A stretch of DNA of 64,000 bases, taken from NCBI GenBank assembly GCA_019454045.1, contig SKCR01033643.1, forward strand, positions 186,001 through 250,000. Reading direction: 5' to 3'. The stretch is from Zanthoxylum bungeanum (Eukaryota; Streptophyta; Magnoliopsida; Sapindales; Rutaceae). The position numbers were made by a program, and so were the translations under genes. The notes under the pieces are model-generated. The model had not been told where the DNA came from. It saw only the letters and a program-made list of their open reading frames with translations, and did no database searches. Below, in pieces: positions 62,384 through 64,000 of the stretch. Positions within the stretch are counted from its first letter, which is position 1, and the number at the start of each line of letters is the position of its first letter.

Positions 62384-63878
62384 GGATTTAGCTACTAGGT
62401 TTGAGGTCGCCAGAATGAAAGAAGATGAGATCTTTGATGAGTTTTATGCTGAGATTAACGATATTGTTAACTCTAGTTTTAACATAGGTGAGACTATTCC
62501 TACCAGTAGGATAGTAAGGAAAATCATGAGATCCCTACCTGATAAGTTCCTACCCAAAATCACCGCTATCGAGGAAAACAATGACCTCGATCAGCTTAAT
62601 TTAGATGAACTCATAGGAAAACTGCAGGTTTATGAGAAAAAGCTTCCTGGTTATAGAGAGCCAAAAAAGTTTGCGATGAAAATTTCTAAGGAAGTTGTGC
62701 ATGATTCGTCTAGTGATGATGATACCATCATAGATCGTGATTTGGCTTTGTTTGCAAAGAAGTTTAAGGAATTTTTTAAACTTAAGAAGAGTGGCCATAG
62801 CAGTAACTGGAATATGGATGATATGCTTAAAGAGAGTAGGCATAGTAGAAGTGAGTCTAGAGAGGACATGGATAATATATCCCGTGGTGTCCAGTGCCAT
62901 GAATGTGAATGATATGGGCATGTTAGATCTGAGTGTCCCACATACCTTAGGACTAAAGGCAAGAAAGTCATGGCAGCATCCCTTAGTGATTCTGAAGGAG
63001 ATGATTCTCCTAAAGGCAATTATATTGCCTTTACTGTTAGTGTGTCAGATGAGAGAGAGAATGATATTAATGATGCTGATTCAAAAGTCTCTCTCGATGA
63101 GTCCATAGATGAGGAAAGTCTTCAAGTAGCTTATGTTGAACTGTTTAATGAGAGTTTAGCTATTAAGAATACTAATTTAGAGGTCAATAAGAGGCTGAAA
63201 CTAGTTGAGCTAGAAAAGAATGAAGCTCAAGCTAAATTTGAGCAAAGTCTTTTGATGGTTGATGACCTAGAGGAGATGAACATAGGCCTAGTTAATAGAG
63301 TCCAAATACTAGAGACCGAACTTGAAGATGCTAGAACCCAATTGTCCGCATTTTCTAGTGGAAATAAAAAGGTGGACCGTATGCTAGGTATTATTTCGGA
63401 GTTTAACTATAATAAGGCTTCTTCTTCCAAAGCTGTGCCTGTAGCAGCTAAACGTGACTTAGGTAAGAAACCTGTTGTGTGTAGTCATGTTCCTCCTCAT
63501 GTTGTTCCTCGTCATGTGCCCCAACCTCAATCTAGAGGTGTTATGGGTAAACCTCGATCTCATCCGAGGTTTGTGCCTGTGTGCCATCATTGTGGCAAGG
63601 CGGGACACATTAGGCCTAAGTTCTCTATGTTGTACAAGCAAAAGAAGAAGCCTAAAAATGTGTCACCTAGATTTGACTTTTCAAATTTAGCTTCTCAAGT
63701 TTCTGCACTAACTAAACAAGTTCAATTTCTTAGTGAGAAACTTTCTTTATTGACTAGGAATTCTCAAGTGGATGAGGTTCCTAGAAAGGTTTGGGTGAGG
63801 AAGCAAGATGAATTTCCATATTCTTCTGCGTGTCCTGATGGACATGATGAGAGTGCACTTCAGTGTAACTCTGCTTAA
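62384..63878 (+). pseudogene. Gag of copy 2, C-terminal part (after the LARD)
   Basis: The reading resumes with DLATRFEVARMKEDEIFDEF and is open to a single TGA (62910-62912) inside the first zinc knuckle, where CHECE is followed by the stop and then YGH...C. It continues in the same frame to 63878. Contents: gag core, acidic stretch, coiled coil (LVNRVQILETELEDARTQL), second CCHC knuckle (CHHCGKAGH; its last Cys position reads Phe-Ser after Lys, so it is damaged), and the terminal CNSA as in copy 1. There is no protease after it. Copy 2 is less broken than copy 1 apart from the LARD. Confidence 0.88.
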
Positions 63879-64000
63879 AAGATGCTTTTTTTTTTTTTAT
63901 TTTCCCATTGCATGTGTGTGTCGTGTGTTTTATGTTTTTGCACGTTTGTTTTGTTTTCACAACATATGGGTGTGTGTGTCTTGTTTTTGTTATATGTCCC
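63879..64000 (+). other. Start of the noncoding tail of copy 2
   Basis: After the gag stop, TTTTCCCATTGCATGTGTGTG and TGTTTTTGCACGTTTRTTTT match copy 1 at 10456-10515, showing that the tail follows gag directly in both copies. Confidence 0.85.

Larger units (their letters stand above)
54980..64000 (+). mobile_element. Gag-only Sirevirus-like element, copy 2 (partial, interrupted by a LARD)
   Basis: LTR (54980-56055), Met primer site, gag, then the start of the same noncoding tail seen in copy 1 before the window ends. Gag is split by a nested 5.9-kb LARD (56466-62383). The 3' LTR is off the edge. Across the LARD, gag is in phase once the duplicated 5 bases are discounted. The LTR is more diverged from copy 1 than copy 1's two LTRs are from each other. 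Confidence 0.92.

Noticed and set aside
1..64000. Canonical tRNA, rRNA or snRNA genes
   Set aside because: The only tRNA-like promoter boxes found belong to SINEs; no complete cloverleaf or rRNA stretch was recognised.

Overview
The window is plant nuclear DNA, almost certainly from a eudicot. It is AT-rich and dominated by nested retrotransposons with the plant-typical initiator-Met primer site (TGGTATCAGAGC), and it contains hAT and CACTA elements, tRNA-derived SINEs, a KIC/PBP1-type EF-hand gene and an RLK exon remnant. No species can be named from the sequence alone.

Only two host genes look functional. One is an intronless single-EF-hand calcium sensor (15707-16072, +). The other is a small type I membrane protein (49280-49639, -). 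A receptor-like-kinase exon fragment (about 5554-5661) is a third, broken host gene. Everything else I recognise is mobile DNA in various states of decay.

Layout: 1-2835, minus-strand Copia A cut by the window edge; 3188-4248, hAT non-autonomous element with an exact 8-bp target duplication; 4302-4717, 5'-truncated LINE with a 17-bp duplication; about 4923-5410, LTR-like fragment; 5662-6845, a short TRIM-like LTR element in the RLK fragment; 6999-7264, SINE; 7433-13221, complete non-autonomous Sirevirus-like element that encodes only gag; 14802-15072, hAT MITE; 15707-16072, EF-hand gene; 16539-16957, CACTA MITE; about 17100-21867, Copia B, whose reading frame has lost the reverse transcriptase core in frame; 23343-38006, a 14.7-kb Ty3/gypsy Tat-lineage element with two RNase H domains and an antisense plant-mobile-domain gene, itself interrupted by a 2.5-kb solo LTR; 39278-47322, complete but degenerate Copia C; 49280-49639, membrane-protein gene, with a second gene-less copy of its upstream region at about 51620-53440; 51665-51950, SINE; 53457-54403, hAT element; 54980-64000, second copy of the gag-only family, running off the right edge and split by a 5.9-kb LARD (56466-62383) with a tRNA-Lys primer site and two tandem-repeat arrays.

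Four systems deserve a second look: the gag-only Sirevirus-derived family, where two copies share the same gag-then-noncoding structure; the Tat element's antisense PMD gene with its own TATA box; the LARD with a dimeric ~268-bp array and a ~77-bp array nested inside the gag-only element; and Copia B with two tidy in-frame domain deletions.
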